A stretch of 13,592 nt of DNA from a bacterium (GTDB lineage Bacteria; Bacteroidota; Bacteroidia; Bacteroidales; Muribaculaceae). The position numbers and the translations under genes were made by a program. The stretch spans positions 1 through 13,592 of the forward strand of contig SFTJ01000069.1 of NCBI GenBank assembly GCA_004563195.1, read 5' to 3'. The notes below the pieces were generated by a model. It searched no databases and had not been told where the DNA came from. It saw only the letters and a list, made by a program, of their open reading frames with translations. The first letter of the stretch is position 1. Each line of letters starts with the position of its first letter. Shown here one piece after another: positions 4,788-12,839 of this stretch.

Positions 4788-4994
4788 TCAAATAACCTCC
4801 AATGGATACTCCAAATCACTAACAGCTTCGACGCTAAAAGGACACTGATACGACACCGAGGTGCCTCCGCCTGATGCGCCGCCGTCCGTCACTACTTGCG
4901 ACACAGCTCGCCTAATGGACACCGCCGACGACGAGCCGCCGATGTGCTTTGCAGAGCGCGGCTGCTTGGGGATATTATACTTAATTATTATCAT
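4788..4994 (-). CDS. 68-aa last gene of the late operon (tail-tip or fibre stub?)
   Basis: A 68-aa protein starting MIIIKYNIPKQPRSAKHIG. The ATG at 4994 overlaps the tape-measure TGA by 4 nt (ATGA), a better start than an in-frame ATG 15 nt upstream inside the tape measure gene. A basic, proline-containing N-terminus is followed by a Gly/Ser-rich middle (residues ~19-46, with SSSAVS and GGASGGGTS) and a short beta-like end (YQCPFSVEAVSDLEYPLEVI). Gly-rich linkers of this sort follow the virion-anchoring N-terminus of many tail-tip or fibre proteins. Here the frame stops soon after and a terminator follows, so it could be a truncated fibre gene or a small genuine tail accessory protein. No family is recognised. 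Confidence 0.6.
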   Translation of the reverse strand: MIIIKYNIPKQPRSAKHIGGSSSAVSIRRAVSQVVTDGGASGGGTSVSYQCPFSVEAVSDLEYPLEVI

Positions 4995-6817
4995 TGCACT
5001 ACACCCCACTTTCTGTTCCTATTGTCGAGCACGCCAGCAAGTTTATCACCATCAATCTCAAAGCGGACAACGCCACCCAATGCCGCGCCTCCTTTGCCGT
5101 TAAGTATGTTGAACAGCCTTTGCTGCTGGGCGGTCGTCAGTATCATCTCTCCACCATTGACGCGAACAAGGTTTCTATCGCCGGTGCTTATGCCGCCAAC
5201 GATACCACCTTCAGCGAATTTCGGCAACGCCGCAAAGATGCCGAAGATGGTAGCAGCCATGCTCGCATACATTGCCAAATTGAAGGGAAATGGCAACTGG
5301 AAGGCATTTTTTGCAGCGCCTGCCAACGATGCAGCTTGCGCTGATGCCATTAAGGCGGCATTTTGCGCTATCAACTGAGCAATAGCCTGGGCGGTTTGCG
5401 CCGCAAACATCATCATCTGACCCGCCGTGTCGCCGATGCAGCCACCCAAATTGCGGAAGGCGTTGCCAATGCCGTTAATGGCGGTCTCCATAGCGCCATC
5501 GGCGGCCTCCTCTCTCATCTTAGCTAATGCTTCGTTGTAGGCTGCGATGCTTCGCATTGCCTCCGAAACGCCATCGCTGTCGATAGTAGGCGTGCCTATA
5601 GTCACATCGCCAACACTGCCGCCAATCGCTTCAAGTTGCGGAGGTGTCGCGCCCTTGGAGCTATACATCAAGTTGATGCGCTGCCGTACCAACTCGGCTA
5701 TCTGCTCATCGATGGCTGATTGCTTGGATGTGTCGATTGTGGCGTCTCTCTGCCTTGTCAGCTTGCTAATAAGATTGTTTATATAGGTCAGCGAACCAAC
5801 CTCTATCTCGTCCTCTACGGCCTTCGCTGAGCCTCTCTTAGGTGTCGTGCTGCCACTTGAACCACCAACACCGCGGTTGGCTTGCCTGAGTGCCGTTCGT
5901 GCCTCTCTCTCGGCTTGAGCTGCGTAATTAATGGCATCGACATAGGTCTGCATGCCTCCTATACGATTGGGGTCGCTTTCGCCTTGTTTGACCGCGTATG
6001 CTAATTTTACAAAGTCGGGCATTGGGGCGTTTCCCACTGTTCGCGTCATCGCACCCCAGTTACCCGATATATTCTGCGTTGTACTACTGTTGGATGCCTC
6101 CCACTCCTTTATGACTGCATCCATTTCATCGTAGTATTTTTGACCCTTGTTAATCAAGTTGTAGGTGGCATCGCGCATCTGCTTGTCAGTTAGGTCGTAG
6201 CCACTTAGCGACTGCTTTATCTGTGCAAAGCCCGCTTGTTTGCCCGCCGTCGACTGCTCGGACATCATGCCTCTTAACCTTGCCTCATTTTTTTTAATTG
6301 AGGCTTGCAGCGCCTTACGCTGCTCGTCAGTTATGCTCTTGTCAGCGAGCTGTCGATTAGCCTCTGCAATGGCATTACGCACGATGGCGATGGCCGCGCT
6401 GTTGTTTGTCTTAATAGACCCAAGTCTATCGAGCTTATCATATAGCTCGGCAGCATCCTCGATAGCCTTTGAGAGGTTTCCGAAGAAATTACTCCATGAA
6501 CCGCTCTCAATGCTTTTCACAAAAAAGGAGTACGCTTCGGTGCACTGCGTCTGTATGCGCCGCCACTCATCAGCGGCTTGCTCGGAGGACATATAGACAT
6601 CAGTTACCAATTTACCCGCCGCGGCAGCAGCCGCGCCCCACGAGGCGTATTTCATAGCTCCCTTGACAAGCCCACCGGTAAGGTTATCTAAAATATCCGT
6701 GCCTTTCTCTACTTGTTCACGAAACTTTCGCACCTCCTTCGAACTTTGGCGAATATTGCCTTCAAAAGTGGCATTGTCGAGAAGCAGCCTTACTACTAAG
6801 TCATTTTTCTTTGCCAT
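4991..6817 (-). CDS. Phage tail tape measure protein
   Basis: A 608-aa protein that would set tail length and occupy the tail lumen. The N-terminus (LVVRLLLDNATFEGNIRQSSKEVRKF) and following helices are characteristic of tape measure proteins. There is a hydrophobic stretch at ~54-75 (MKYASWGAAAAAAGKL) and another at ~475-530 rich in Ala, Gln and Met, ending LAMYASMAATIFGIFAALPKF. The segment from residue ~534 (FAEGGIVGG, then NGGEMILTTAQQQRLF) is the classic C-terminal signature. The region ~110-470 is mainly charged helix. At about 1.5 angstrom per residue, 608 aa implies a tail of roughly 90 nm. It lies 112 nt downstream of the tail tube gene, with no intervening tail-assembly chaperone gene, unusually. 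Confidence 0.92.
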   Translation of the reverse strand: MAKKNDLVVRLLLDNATFEGNIRQSSKEVRKFREQVEKGTDILDNLTGGLVKGAMKYASWGAAAAAAGKLVTDVYMSSEQAADEWRRIQTQCTEAYSFFVKSIESGSWSNFFGNLSKAIEDAAELYDKLDRLGSIKTNNSAAIAIVRNAIAEANRQLADKSITDEQRKALQASIKKNEARLRGMMSEQSTAGKQAGFAQIKQSLSGYDLTDKQMRDATYNLINKGQKYYDEMDAVIKEWEASNSSTTQNISGNWGAMTRTVGNAPMPDFVKLAYAVKQGESDPNRIGGMQTYVDAINYAAQAEREARTALRQANRGVGGSSGSTTPKRGSAKAVEDEIEVGSLTYINNLISKLTRQRDATIDTSKQSAIDEQIAELVRQRINLMYSSKGATPPQLEAIGGSVGDVTIGTPTIDSDGVSEAMRSIAAYNEALAKMREEAADGAMETAINGIGNAFRNLGGCIGDTAGQMMMFAAQTAQAIAQLIAQNAALMASAQAASLAGAAKNAFQLPFPFNLAMYASMAATIFGIFAALPKFAEGGIVGGISTGDRNLVRVNGGEMILTTAQQQRLFNILNGKGGAALGGVVRFEIDGDKLAGVLDNRNRKWGVVQ

Positions 6818-6856
6818 TTACACATTATTATATATATAGCATTGTAATTTACAAAA

Positions 6857-6883
6857 TAAAGGAGGATGTTGCCACCCTCCTCC
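6857..6883 (-). terminator. Intra-operon terminator/attenuator between tail tube and tape measure
   Basis: Read on the minus strand, GGAGGA (6883-6878), an 11-nt loop and TCCTCC (6866-6861) form a GC-rich 6-bp stem followed by TTTATTTTG. It sits in the 112-nt gap after the major tail protein gene. Partial termination here would give many more tail tube mRNAs than tape measure mRNAs, matching their virion stoichiometry. Confidence 0.6.
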
Positions 6884-6929
6884 ATCAACAATCAAAATAT
6901 TAACCTAACCCAATTATTATGAAGAAATG

Positions 6930-7394
6930 CTATGAAATAGTAGCCACTGTAAGAGTGCCGGTGCCCTGGAGTTGGATGCTAAAGGTGGCATCGCCATCGG
7001 TCGGTGCCGACAACTGGATAGAGGTGATAATTGCTTTGCCGCTGTATTTGATGCCGGCAGTAGCAGCATCGATTGAGCCGGTAGCTCCTGCGCCATTAGT
7101 CATCGATGTAGCATCCTTGACATCCAAGAACTCGACATCGATAGCCACGCCTTCGAGCTGCTTTTCGACGAGTGCTTTGTAGTCGGCTTCATCTTCGGCA
7201 ACGACATAGCTTGAGTTTACATCCCATGATGTAATGTCAGGCTCAAACTCTTTAAATTTGCCCGCCGCGTTAGAACGCTTATATTTCGTTGTGGTCACCT
7301 CCGTTGTGTCGGTGGTGACGTTAAACTGGCAGTCAGTAGCGTAGCCATAGATAGTGCCCGCTATCTTGAGCATCAAATCTTTTCCTTTTTTCAT
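6930..7394 (-). CDS. Major tail (tube) protein
   Basis: A 154-aa protein resembling the TP901-1-type major tail protein, which polymerises into the tail tube of non-contractile tails. Signs are the short basic start (MKKGKDLMLKIAG), the beta-rich YGYATDCQFNVTTDTTEVTTTKYKRS, the family-typical KEFEPDITSWDVNSSYVV (residues ~48-65), and a C-terminal domain of beta strands (KAIITSIQLSAP, ATFSIQLQGTGTL). It starts 3 nt after the protease stop and lies two positions before the tape measure protein in the usual head-to-tail order. An internal Met8 is an alternative start. A hairpin follows it, probably boosting its relative expression. Confidence 0.88.
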   Translation of the reverse strand: MKKGKDLMLKIAGTIYGYATDCQFNVTTDTTEVTTTKYKRSNAAGKFKEFEPDITSWDVNSSYVVAEDEADYKALVEKQLEGVAIDVEFLDVKDATSMTNGAGATGSIDAATAGIKYSGKAIITSIQLSAPTDGDATFSIQLQGTGTLTVATIS

Positions 7395-7397
7395 ATC

Positions 7398-8018
7398 TTA
7401 GAATTTTTTTAATTTTTCAATGATTACTTTCTGCGCGTCCATTGCTTGGCGCTTCTCCATCTCAGCCAACTCCTCGGCTTTAGCTTTCGCTTCTGCTTTA
7501 GCTGCTTCGAGTCCCCTGAGGTCGCAAGTTGTAGCCTCATAAGCGGGCTGGTAGACCGGCGACACATCGAAGAGTCGGTCGATTTTGTCAATATAGCGGA
7601 TGTACGATTCATCCGCTTGTTTTTCCCATCGTTCTTCCTTAACTGTAAAGGCAAACGACGAAGCTACAATATCACCACGGCGTATACCTTCAATAAGCTC
7701 GTCACCAAGCGCAAAGTTTGGCGCGTCTAACTCGTATTTTAGGCCAGTATCATCGATGCTTAGTTTAAGCGAACCTACACCCTTATTAGAGCGCGCGAGC
7801 ACACCGCGGCTAATGTCGTGGTTAAGCAACGCGAGCACATCCGAAGCCATAATAACGCCATCAAACGCACCGGGCTTGATTATTTCTCGAAAGCCCATGT
7901 CGGTGCTTGGCGAATCAAATACCGACGCATAGCCAACCACATGGCGGCTGTTGCCTTCTTCGGCACGCACCTCGAAGGTAGCGGCACTGCATCGTCTTTC
8001 TATCTTTTTTTCTTCCAT
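7398..8018 (-). CDS. HK97-family prohead protease
   Basis: A 206-aa serine protease of the S78/U35 herpesvirus-like fold that should cleave scaffold or capsid N-terminal segments during head maturation. The N-terminus has VVGYASVFDSPSTD and REIIKPGAF, both typical. Catalytic His67 lies in ALLNHD, and Ser121 in IVASSFAFTV, followed by DVSPVYQPAYEAT. Residues ~167-206 form a charged Ala/Lys/Glu helix, perhaps a short scaffold-like tail. The protease is normally encoded between portal and capsid; here it lies between TerL and the tail tube gene, with neither portal nor capsid adjacent. A 108-nt gap with a terminator-like hairpin separates it from TerL. Confidence 0.93.
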   Translation of the reverse strand: MEEKKIERRCSAATFEVRAEEGNSRHVVGYASVFDSPSTDMGFREIIKPGAFDGVIMASDVLALLNHDISRGVLARSNKGVGSLKLSIDDTGLKYELDAPNFALGDELIEGIRRGDIVASSFAFTVKEERWEKQADESYIRYIDKIDRLFDVSPVYQPAYEATTCDLRGLEAAKAEAKAKAEELAEMEKRQAMDAQKVIIEKLKKF

Positions 8019-8056
8019 TATTCTTATTTTTTATATATAAGACACAATTTGTATAC

Positions 8057-8088
8057 ACAAAAGAGGCTATGCTCGCGCACCGCCTCTT
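8057..8088 (-). terminator. Intra-operon hairpin between TerL and prohead protease
   Basis: On the minus strand AAGAGGC (8088-8082) pairs with GCCTCTT (8067-8061) in a 7-bp stem, followed by TTGTG. Inside the loop TGC-GCGA-GCA can form a second short stem capped by a GCGA tetraloop. It resembles an intrinsic terminator, although the U-tract is short, and lies in the 108-nt gap after the TerL stop. It may lower read-through from the terminase into the protease and tail genes. Confidence 0.55.
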
Positions 8089-8126
8089 ACATACTAATAT
8101 AAACCTTAAAAACACTTAAAACTAAA

Positions 8127-9743
8127 CTACAACAATGCGTTATAGCAAGGGTCGGCCATATAAGCACCGAGTGCTTCAAGCATAACAATTACCCCATCTA
8201 TCTTTTTTTCGACAAATTGCTTCGAGGGCTTGATATTGCCGTTGTGGTCGCGGGCAAGCACCACATTTCGGAAGCAATGCCGGTTAATTTCATTGTTATC
8301 AAGCACCACGCGCCCCGACAGCATTAAGCGCTCCATTTCCTTTGTGGGCTTGTTAAAGTTGCCCAGGGCTTGGCTAAATGGGAGCATGGGCAAGCCCTTA
8401 GTCGTGGCGTTAATCACAAATTGAGTCGCATTGTAAGCATCGTATGCCACACTCATAAGTCGGTTGCCCTGATTAATCGCTATTAAGTCATTAAGGATAT
8501 AGTCGTAATCAACCACATTGCCGGGCGTAAGCGTTAGCAGCCCCTTGCGGTGCCATTCGCCGTATAAGACCTTAAATCGATTTTCATTAAGCGACTCTGC
8601 CGGTAGATAGTAATGGACTTTATAGTAGTAGCGCTGATTTGCTTCGTCCACCCACATGGCACACAGCGCCGACAAGTCGGTAGTTGTCGACAAGTCGATG
8701 CCGCCATAACATGGCAAGCTATTAAGCCATTCGGGCAGCTCGCCGGTGGCTTCGACGATGTAGTGGTCAGGAAGCCACACTTCTTCGGCGTCACACCACT
8801 GATTAAGCACCTTGGTGCGCACACCGACCTCGGCACTCGGGTGGTTGGCTACCTCGTTGACTTTCGAGGCTATAAATTCTTCGTCGACCGTAACACCTAT
8901 GTTGGGATTCGCTTTTATCCACACAATAGGATCGTGCCAATCATCTTCGTCGTCAAGTTCGTAAATAAAGGCCGCTAACGTGTCATCTTGCTTTACTCCA
9001 CTCAGCACCTCGACACACATCTCTCGATAGAGATAGCAGGGCGCCAATTTGTCAAATCCCGCTGTAGTGGCTATGATGCCCAATGGCTGGGCGCGGCTTC
9101 CTTGTGACGAGTCAAGCACATCGTGTAGGCGGCTATTTTTAGCCGCGTGGAACTCATCGAGCACATATACCGACGCGTCGAAGCCATCGAGCTTACTGTC
9201 ATCAGCGGCAAAGACTTGTATTTTGCTCCTCGTCTTTGAATCCGTAATATAGTCTCTAAACCGCTTTAACCTACGCCCACGGCTGTCTAATTGCCGGGCA
9301 AACTCATTGGCAAACTCGTAACAAATCTTAGCCTGCTGCTTGCTGTTCGCGGCAAGGTCGCCCTCTGCACCGAGTTCGCCATCAGCCAATGAAAGGTATA
9401 GTAGCAGAGCGGCCACAAATGCCGTTTTACCGTTTTTTCGCGCCACCTGAATGTAGAGTTTACGGATAACACGCCGGTCATCGACCTTGCGCCGCCATCC
9501 TACCACGGTAGCGACGATGTAGGCTTGCCACGGCTCAAGCAAAAATGGCTTGCCGGCGCTTTTCCCCTTAAAGTGCCGCAAAATGCCGAAAAACTTGATG
9601 CAGCGCTCCACTCGTTCAGCATCGAAATAGATAGAGGGGTCACGCTCCATGGCGCGCCACCTCTCGACAGATTGTCGTACCAGTTTGCCGACAATTATCT
9701 TGCCGTTTTCAACGTCATCTATATATTTCTCCCAAGATTTCAT
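8127..9743 (-). CDS. terL: Terminase large subunit (packaging ATPase/nuclease)
   Basis: A 538-aa DNA packaging motor that hydrolyses ATP to translocate DNA into the prohead and cuts the concatemer. The ATPase domain occupies residues ~60-260: Walker A VARKNGKT (100-107), an unusual but standard form in the HK97/P27-associated group, and Walker B VYVLDEF (192-198) with Asp196-Glu197, then a coupling motif around ATTAG (225-229). The RNase H-like nuclease domain from ~340 shows GGIDLS (Asp350), VAYDAY (Asp435) and KKIDGVIVMLEAL (Asp516) as probable metal ligands. Full length for the family. Its ATG overlaps the TerS TGA by 4 nt, so the two are translationally coupled. Unusually, a protease and not a portal gene follows. 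Confidence 0.96.
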   Translation of the reverse strand: MKSWEKYIDDVENGKIIVGKLVRQSVERWRAMERDPSIYFDAERVERCIKFFGILRHFKGKSAGKPFLLEPWQAYIVATVVGWRRKVDDRRVIRKLYIQVARKNGKTAFVAALLLYLSLADGELGAEGDLAANSKQQAKICYEFANEFARQLDSRGRRLKRFRDYITDSKTRSKIQVFAADDSKLDGFDASVYVLDEFHAAKNSRLHDVLDSSQGSRAQPLGIIATTAGFDKLAPCYLYREMCVEVLSGVKQDDTLAAFIYELDDEDDWHDPIVWIKANPNIGVTVDEEFIASKVNEVANHPSAEVGVRTKVLNQWCDAEEVWLPDHYIVEATGELPEWLNSLPCYGGIDLSTTTDLSALCAMWVDEANQRYYYKVHYYLPAESLNENRFKVLYGEWHRKGLLTLTPGNVVDYDYILNDLIAINQGNRLMSVAYDAYNATQFVINATTKGLPMLPFSQALGNFNKPTKEMERLMLSGRVVLDNNEINRHCFRNVVLARDHNGNIKPSKQFVEKKIDGVIVMLEALGAYMADPCYNALL

Positions 9744-10114
9744 AAGCTATCAAATAGACTCAACTGATCAGGCTCTCCACCACCTACCTTGTCGATAACC
9801 TTGCGGCTTCGCGTAGTAAGGCCAAGCTCTTTCATAAGGGCGAGCACTTGTTGATTAGCCTGCATTTGAATTTTAACAGCAGGATGCGCTATTAGCTCAT
9901 CCTTGAGCGTTGTCTGCAACACATCGTCGTCTTGCCTGATGGCACGCGTTGCTTTTTGATACGTTTCATAACAATCCCTTAACATGCCGACAACTCCCTC
10001 CATCATCGGGGTCAACTCGCCGTTTTCATTCAAGGCCTTGACCACCTTTTTCATGAATTCTTTCGTTTCGTCGCTATAAGTGTCGGGCACTTTTACCGTT
10101 ATCCGTTTTGCCAT
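9740..10114 (-). CDS. terS: P27-family terminase small subunit
   Basis: A 124-aa protein that should recognise phage DNA and start packaging with TerL. The C-terminal half has the P27-family pattern (LKDELIAHPAVKIQMQANQQ, then LALMKELGLTTRSR, residues ~70-104); the N-terminal ~60 residues are helical and carry the probable oligomerisation region. The start overlaps the end of the tail-hub gene by 16 nt. The last residues read DQLSLFDSL; residues 117-121 (QLSLF) match the consensus pentapeptide by which bacterial proteins bind the beta sliding clamp, on a flexible Gly-rich tail. Family assignment is secure; clamp binding is a hypothesis. Confidence 0.88.
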   Translation of the reverse strand: MAKRITVKVPDTYSDETKEFMKKVVKALNENGELTPMMEGVVGMLRDCYETYQKATRAIRQDDDVLQTTLKDELIAHPAVKIQMQANQQVLALMKELGLTTRSRKVIDKVGGGEPDQLSLFDSL

Positions 10115-12342
10115 ATTTCAACCAATTTTACTTTACTTTCACTGTTATCCAAATCGATTGTAGCTCCTGCCACAACATATTTTTTTCCAAGGTTGGCACT
10201 CTTGGCCCCATTAGTCCAATCCACCACAGTATTACGCAAGCTGCCCTCAAGCACATTGCGCGGCTGCTTGTATTGCTCCACGCGGCTCGCAATTAGATGC
10301 TCCTCTGCCAGCATTGTGTCGCCGCTGATGCTGCTTGTAAGTTGTCCGACATAGCCCAGGCTGTCACCGACACGGACGACAGCGCCACGGCTATATTTGC
10401 GCCCAGCATCAGTAGCTACCTTTAACTGCAATTCTTCGGTGTCCTTGACGCTCTCCTCGTCGGCTACATTTTGATAGCACACATCATCTTCGCTATTGTC
10501 GTCTATTACTGCCTTCAGACCATCATCTGATAGGCGGCAAATTGTCAACTTTAAGTCCTCGATATAGAGATATTGTACACACCCCTCTATTGGCGACGAA
10601 GGTGTTAATATTTCAAGCTCCATCGTACCCGCCAGCATGTCGGCGGCGCTGATAGGTATCATCAAACCTTTCACGTCGATACCCGAGTCCCATCTAACAT
10701 TATTGCGAATGATAAATTGCTTATTGTTCATCCACTCACCATCATCGAAACCGTATAAGACAACATCATTACCATTGTCTTTGACCTCCTTTTCGCCGTA
10801 TAGGTCGATATGGCATCGTATATTATCATCCAAAGCTACATAGGCCTTAAAAGTCGACAGCGCTGTAGTCCATTCGCCTTGAGCCATATCGTCGCTGTTA
10901 TCCTTATTATCATTAGTCCAATATTTGTTGCCTATTTTTAGGCGCATCGGTATATAGGCATATTGAGCAGTAAAGAAATTAGTGCCGAATCTATCCTGCG
11001 CTCTATCAAGCATCGAGCTATAGTTTTTACTGCCGCACTTAGATGGCAGATAGGCGGCTTCCTTGGGATAGATTTCGGGGCTATATGTAATTTTTGCCGA
11101 CAGCACAAGCACATAGTCACCGGCATAGGCACGGTAATTGTCGTCCTTGATTTTTACCAGTGTTTTGTCCTTATAGTTAAGCGCCTTTTCCACGGCCACG
11201 GAGTTATATCCGTTGCACATGGAATTAATCTTATTTATCAGCAAGATGTTTTTTGAGGATTCGCTCGAAATCATCAACCGCGCACCTTCAACGCTGTCGC
11301 CATATCCCCTGGGCCACTTTACAGCGGTGCGCTTGATTAGCCACGCACCCACCTTCTGCCTAATACTCTCAATGTCCCAATCTTTAGCGCTCGACACCAT
11401 CGTGCCATATTCGTCATTGCGACTACACTCGACGCCCTCCTGGGTGTAGGTGGTGTAATAATCGCATACATTGGTCGTGTCATCGTACTTATACACCAAT
11501 GTGCTATTACCGTAGCCATTTACCGGCTTGAGCGCGCTCTCATCACTCGGGTTAAAAAGCTGGTCAAAAGCCATGTCGTCGCTATACAGCGATGCCGACA
11601 CCTTTAGCCTATTATATACCTCAGTGAGCGAGCTGCCGATGCTACTGCCGCTAAAGTTAAGCGCATCGATGTCGAGTAACATCGATTCATCGGCGACGGT
11701 GCGGCGCACATCTCTCACTACCACCTTGCTGCCGCTCATCACCAACGACAAGTTAAGGTACTGCAACAACTGCGTCAGCACCTCGCTCCATTTGCAAGGC
11801 TCACCATCTTCGTCGTACCAATTGCCGACCGAGACCGCCATTTCGGAGAGCGGCACATCGTAGCTCTCAGTCAACTCAAGCGTCAGAGGCACGGAAGGCG
11901 AGGCAAGGCTCATCGCTTGAGTCAGATAGTCGCTAAAGGTAGGCAACGGCTTATCAAAATAAGCGAAATCTATGTATTGAAGGCTATTGATGGCGTCGAT
12001 AGCAACAATCTCCACCTCGGTAGCTCGCGCTGCATACGGTTGGCTCAGCTTTAGCGGCTCCACATAGCCGATGAACACCACATTGTCACCTTGCTTGATG
12101 CTCACACTCGTGCCTTGAGCCGATGCGCTGTAGATGTCGCTGATGTCGTCGTTAGAAAGCACTGTTATGGTCGCCATTGTGCTTTTAATAGGCGCAAATA
12201 TGTTGTCTTGGCTCTTTAGTTGCAACAACGCACCGCCACGCACCAATGTCAGCTCTTTGGCGGTGGTGGTGTCGTTATTCGTGACTATTTCGATGTCGTA
12301 TGTCAGGCGATTTCGCCCTACGAAGCTCGCTGTATATTTCAT
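10099..12342 (-). CDS. Large tail-hub / tail-tip-like structural protein
   Basis: A 747-aa virion protein, probably part of the distal tail hub. The N-terminal ~130 residues show alternating beta strands with ELTLVRGGALLQ, VFIGYVEPL (residues ~90-97) and VEIVAIDAINSLQ (~110-122), a pattern I associate with hub proteins of Bacteroidales prophages. Residues ~135-340 have a region with a repeated-turn character (SEVLTQLLQYLNLSLVMSGSKVVVRD). The rest is beta-rich with aromatic residues, possibly carbohydrate-binding (WTTALSTFKAYVALDDNIRCHIDL). Family recognition is moderate because no enzymatic motif is seen. It begins 2 nt after the gp10-like gene and overlaps TerS by 16 nt. A hub gene upstream of terminase is unusual, since it normally follows the tape measure. 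Confidence 0.65.
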   Translation of the reverse strand: MKYTASFVGRNRLTYDIEIVTNNDTTTAKELTLVRGGALLQLKSQDNIFAPIKSTMATITVLSNDDISDIYSASAQGTSVSIKQGDNVVFIGYVEPLKLSQPYAARATEVEIVAIDAINSLQYIDFAYFDKPLPTFSDYLTQAMSLASPSVPLTLELTESYDVPLSEMAVSVGNWYDEDGEPCKWSEVLTQLLQYLNLSLVMSGSKVVVRDVRRTVADESMLLDIDALNFSGSSIGSSLTEVYNRLKVSASLYSDDMAFDQLFNPSDESALKPVNGYGNSTLVYKYDDTTNVCDYYTTYTQEGVECSRNDEYGTMVSSAKDWDIESIRQKVGAWLIKRTAVKWPRGYGDSVEGARLMISSESSKNILLINKINSMCNGYNSVAVEKALNYKDKTLVKIKDDNYRAYAGDYVLVLSAKITYSPEIYPKEAAYLPSKCGSKNYSSMLDRAQDRFGTNFFTAQYAYIPMRLKIGNKYWTNDNKDNSDDMAQGEWTTALSTFKAYVALDDNIRCHIDLYGEKEVKDNGNDVVLYGFDDGEWMNNKQFIIRNNVRWDSGIDVKGLMIPISAADMLAGTMELEILTPSSPIEGCVQYLYIEDLKLTICRLSDDGLKAVIDDNSEDDVCYQNVADEESVKDTEELQLKVATDAGRKYSRGAVVRVGDSLGYVGQLTSSISGDTMLAEEHLIASRVEQYKQPRNVLEGSLRNTVVDWTNGAKSANLGKKYVVAGATIDLDNSESKVKLVEIWQNG

Positions 12343-12344
12343 AC

Positions 12345-12839
12345 TTACCTAATCTGATTGAATTTTTTGTCCATATTCCGACATATAATATCATCAAGCA
12401 ATTTCGCAACCTTTGGCTCAACAAGGAGCTTTGCCTTGGTTATGTAGTCGCCACCTTCGCCGGCGTTCTTACGCATGTGGTCGCCTCGATTATAGCCTTT
12501 TTCCGTATCGCGCGCCTTGGCACCCGTCACAAAGATTCGGAGCAGCTTAGGTGTCAATGAGTGGATAGTAACGCCATTACCACCCTGCCACACCGTCAGA
12601 GCGCCGCCACGACTAAGTGGAGTGCGCTCACTGACTCTCTTTCGATTTCGAGTGCCCGGTGCAAGGCGTGCGCCGGGTATGTCCTGCACTATCAACTTGC
12701 GCATTTCTCGGATCGTCATATTGCCAACGGTGCGTAAAGCCCCTTTTTGGCAGCTTATTTGCTGTTTGCCGGTAAGTTCTCGAAGCGCATCGTCGAGCCG
12801 CTTTACTCCTTCTAATCGTATGCTTGTTTCTTGTCTCAT
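12345..12839 (-). CDS. HK97 gp10-like head-tail/tail completion protein
   Basis: A 164-aa protein of the HK97 gp10-like type, involved in tail completion or head-tail joining. Visible features are an N-terminal helix with GVKRLDDALREL (11-22), a basic central segment (MTIREMRKLIVQDIP, TRNRKRVSER) and a C-terminal RIFVTGAKARDTEKGYNRGDH ... DYITKA motif (residues ~101-135) resembling the family ending. The start overlaps the upstream TGA by 4 nt. In most related phages gp10 comes before the tail terminator gene; here the order is reversed. The protein is somewhat longer than many members, with extra basic residues. Confidence 0.8.
   Translation of the reverse strand: MRQETSIRLEGVKRLDDALRELTGKQQISCQKGALRTVGNMTIREMRKLIVQDIPGARLAPGTRNRKRVSERTPLSRGGALTVWQGGNGVTIHSLTPKLLRIFVTGAKARDTEKGYNRGDHMRKNAGEGGDYITKAKLLVEPKVAKLLDDIICRNMDKKFNQIR

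Noticed and set aside
4994..5009. Longer start (MGCSA...) for the 68-aa late gene
   Set aside because: It would lie inside the tape measure gene, whereas the ATG at 4994 makes the ATGA stop-start overlap seen throughout this operon.
4896..5378. Plus-strand 160-aa open frame opposite the tape measure and 68-aa gene
   Set aside because: Antisense shadow of Ala-rich tape measure coding sequence, with low-complexity translation.
8613..8978. Plus-strand 121-aa open frame in the TerL region
   Set aside because: Lies wholly antisense to the nuclease/ATPase-coding part of TerL; its composition is explained by the complementary strand.
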